Positions 6,138-7,016 of a DNA stretch of 7,016 nucleotides are shown here, piece by piece. The notes beneath the pieces are model-generated. The model did no database searches, was not told where the DNA came from, and saw only the letters and a list, made by a program, of their open reading frames with translations. Position numbers and translations under genes: made by a program. The stretch comes from Nitrospirota bacterium (GTDB taxonomy: Bacteria > Nitrospirota > Thermodesulfovibrionia > UBA6902 > BMS3Bbin08), in assembly GCA_016208845.1 (NCBI GenBank), contig JACQXH010000008.1:1-7016 (forward strand). The letters are read 5' to 3'. Each line of letters starts with the position of its first letter. Position 1 is the stretch's first letter.

Positions 6138-7016
6138 ATGATAATTGAAGACGTAACAAATTTTCTTAAGAACGTGCCGCCCTTTCAGTTTCTTGAGGAG
6201 GGGGTGCTGGTGCGTATTGCCAGTCATCTGACAATGGAATTTTGTCAGAAAAATAATGTCATCCTGAGCCAGGACGGCCCTCCGAGCGACGCCCTGAGGA
6301 TAATAAAAAAGGGCGGGGTCAAGGTGTCGATGAAAACAGAAAGCGGCGAAGAGGTCGTAATTGATTACAGGGGAGAGGGCGATACATTCGGCTTTTTATC
6401 CATGTTCAGCGAGGACAGGCAAAGGACCACGATCGTTGCCGTAGATGACACCCTTTGTTATCTGCTTAATAAAAAAGAGGTAATGAGGCTTCTTGATACC
6501 AACCCCTCATTTACCGAATATTTCCTGAAATCCCACTTCACTAAATATATTCACAAGACCTTCAGCGAGATGCACAACAAGATAATGTATTATGGCGGCA
6601 GCAGCCATTTCCTCTTCACTACCCGAATCGGGGACCTCGCAACAAAAAAAGTAATTGCCATCCATGACAGAGCCTCAATTCAGGAGTCTGCGCAGATTAT
6701 GGTCGAAAACAAGATAAGTTCTTTAATTATCACTGATGACAGCGGGCTTCCTTGCGGCATTATAACCGACAAGGACCTCAGGGAAAAGGTGGTGGCAAAA
6801 AACAGGGATGTGCGCGAGCCTGTGAAAAACATCATGTCCCTGCCCCTGATAAGAGTGGATGCAAACGATTATTTCTTTGAAGCTGTATTGAAAATGATCA
6901 AGCACAATATCCATCACGTGATCATTGTAAAAGACGGCGTCCTCAGCGGAGTCATTACCAATCATGACCTGATGATACTTCAGGGCAGCTCACCGCTTTC
7001 TTTTGTCAAGGATATA
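6138..7016 (+). CDS. cNMP-binding and CBS-pair protein, probable DUF294 nucleotidyltransferase family (C-terminus beyond window)
   Basis: The first 293 codons of a longer gene are present and the frame is open to the right edge. Residues about 10-130 form a cyclic-nucleotide-binding (CAP-ED) domain with GDTFGFLSMF (81-90), an arginine-containing RQRTTIVAV (94-102) and DTLCYLL (104-110). Two CBS domains follow at about 164-222 (RIGDLATKKVIAI, GIITDKDLRE) and 228-283 (GVITNHDLM). This order is typical of the COG2905 proteins of about 620-650 aa that continue into a GlnD-like nucleotidyltransferase (DUF294) domain; that part is predicted, not seen. CBS pairs usually sense adenine nucleotides, so an energy-sensing signalling role is likely. 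These proteins are often encoded near acetate/monocarboxylate symporters and SLC5-type kinases. The ATG has no clear Shine-Dalgarno sequence (AT-rich leader), but it gives the usual family N-terminus. Expression is likely from the sigma54 promoter at 6087-6102. Confidence 0.85.
   Translation, partial: MIIEDVTNFLKNVPPFQFLEEGVLVRIASHLTMEFCQKNNVILSQDGPPSDALRIIKKGGVKVSMKTESGEEVVIDYRGEGDTFGFLSMFSEDRQRTTIVAVDDTLCYLLNKKEVMRLLDTNPSFTEYFLKSHFTKYIHKTFSEMHNKIMYYGGSSHFLFTTRIGDLATKKVIAIHDRASIQESAQIMVENKISSLIITDDSGLPCGIITDKDLREKVVAKNRDVREPVKNIMSLPLIRVDANDYFFEAVLKMIKHNIHHVIIVKDGVLSGVITNHDLMILQGSSPLSFVKDI

Noticed and set aside
6723..6965. 80-aa minus-strand ORF
   Set aside because: It is antisense to the CBS domains of the plus-strand gene, whose frame is intact and recognisable.

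Overview
The window is a chromosomal segment of a Gram-negative bacterium. Moderate GC, codon style and protein flavour (SLC5-type sensor kinase, NtrC-type regulator, cNMP/CBS protein, RAYT and IS3 remnants) suggest Nitrospirota (Thermodesulfovibrionia-like) or Desulfobacterota. This placement is an inference from general familiarity; no rRNA or marker gene is present.

Layout. Positions 1-587 are mobile-element debris: the 5' end of an IS3-family orfA on the minus strand, running off the left edge, abuts the C-terminal part of a REP-associated (RAYT/Y1) transposase on the plus strand. That fragment lacks its catalytic N-terminus and carries an in-frame amber codon. Just beyond it (608-639) lie two tandem 16-bp units containing AACGTCCCC. 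A DUF1361 membrane protein follows on the minus strand (673-1335). A divergent intergenic region of about 200 bp (1336-1535) holds a sigma70-like promoter for DUF1361 and repeated CTGCTA/TAGCAG boxes.

The core is a tightly packed plus-strand operon: a 58-aa two-helix membrane protein (1536-1712), a 948-aa sensor kinase with an SLC5 transporter domain, STAC, PAS, HisKA and HATPase (1713-4559), and a 448-aa sigma54-activating response regulator (4561-5907). The order and domain make-up match the CbrX-CbrA-CbrB carbon-utilisation system of Pseudomonas. After 230 bp comes the start of a cNMP-binding/CBS-pair protein of the DUF294 type (6138 to beyond the right edge). This gap contains a good -24/-12 sigma54 promoter and, about 110 bp upstream of the expected start site, a nested four-box palindrome that looks like an activator binding site. 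The simplest model is that the sensor-transporter perceives a small carbon substrate, the regulator is phosphorylated, binds the palindrome and drives the sigma54 promoter of the DUF294 gene and whatever lies downstream.

The most striking oddity is in the kinase. Its ATPase domain appears to lack, by a clean in-frame deletion near residue 855, the roughly 40 residues that normally carry the N-box asparagine, while the H, G1, F and G2 motifs are intact. If real, the sensor could be unable to bind ATP normally, leaving a transporter/phosphatase or a decaying kinase.
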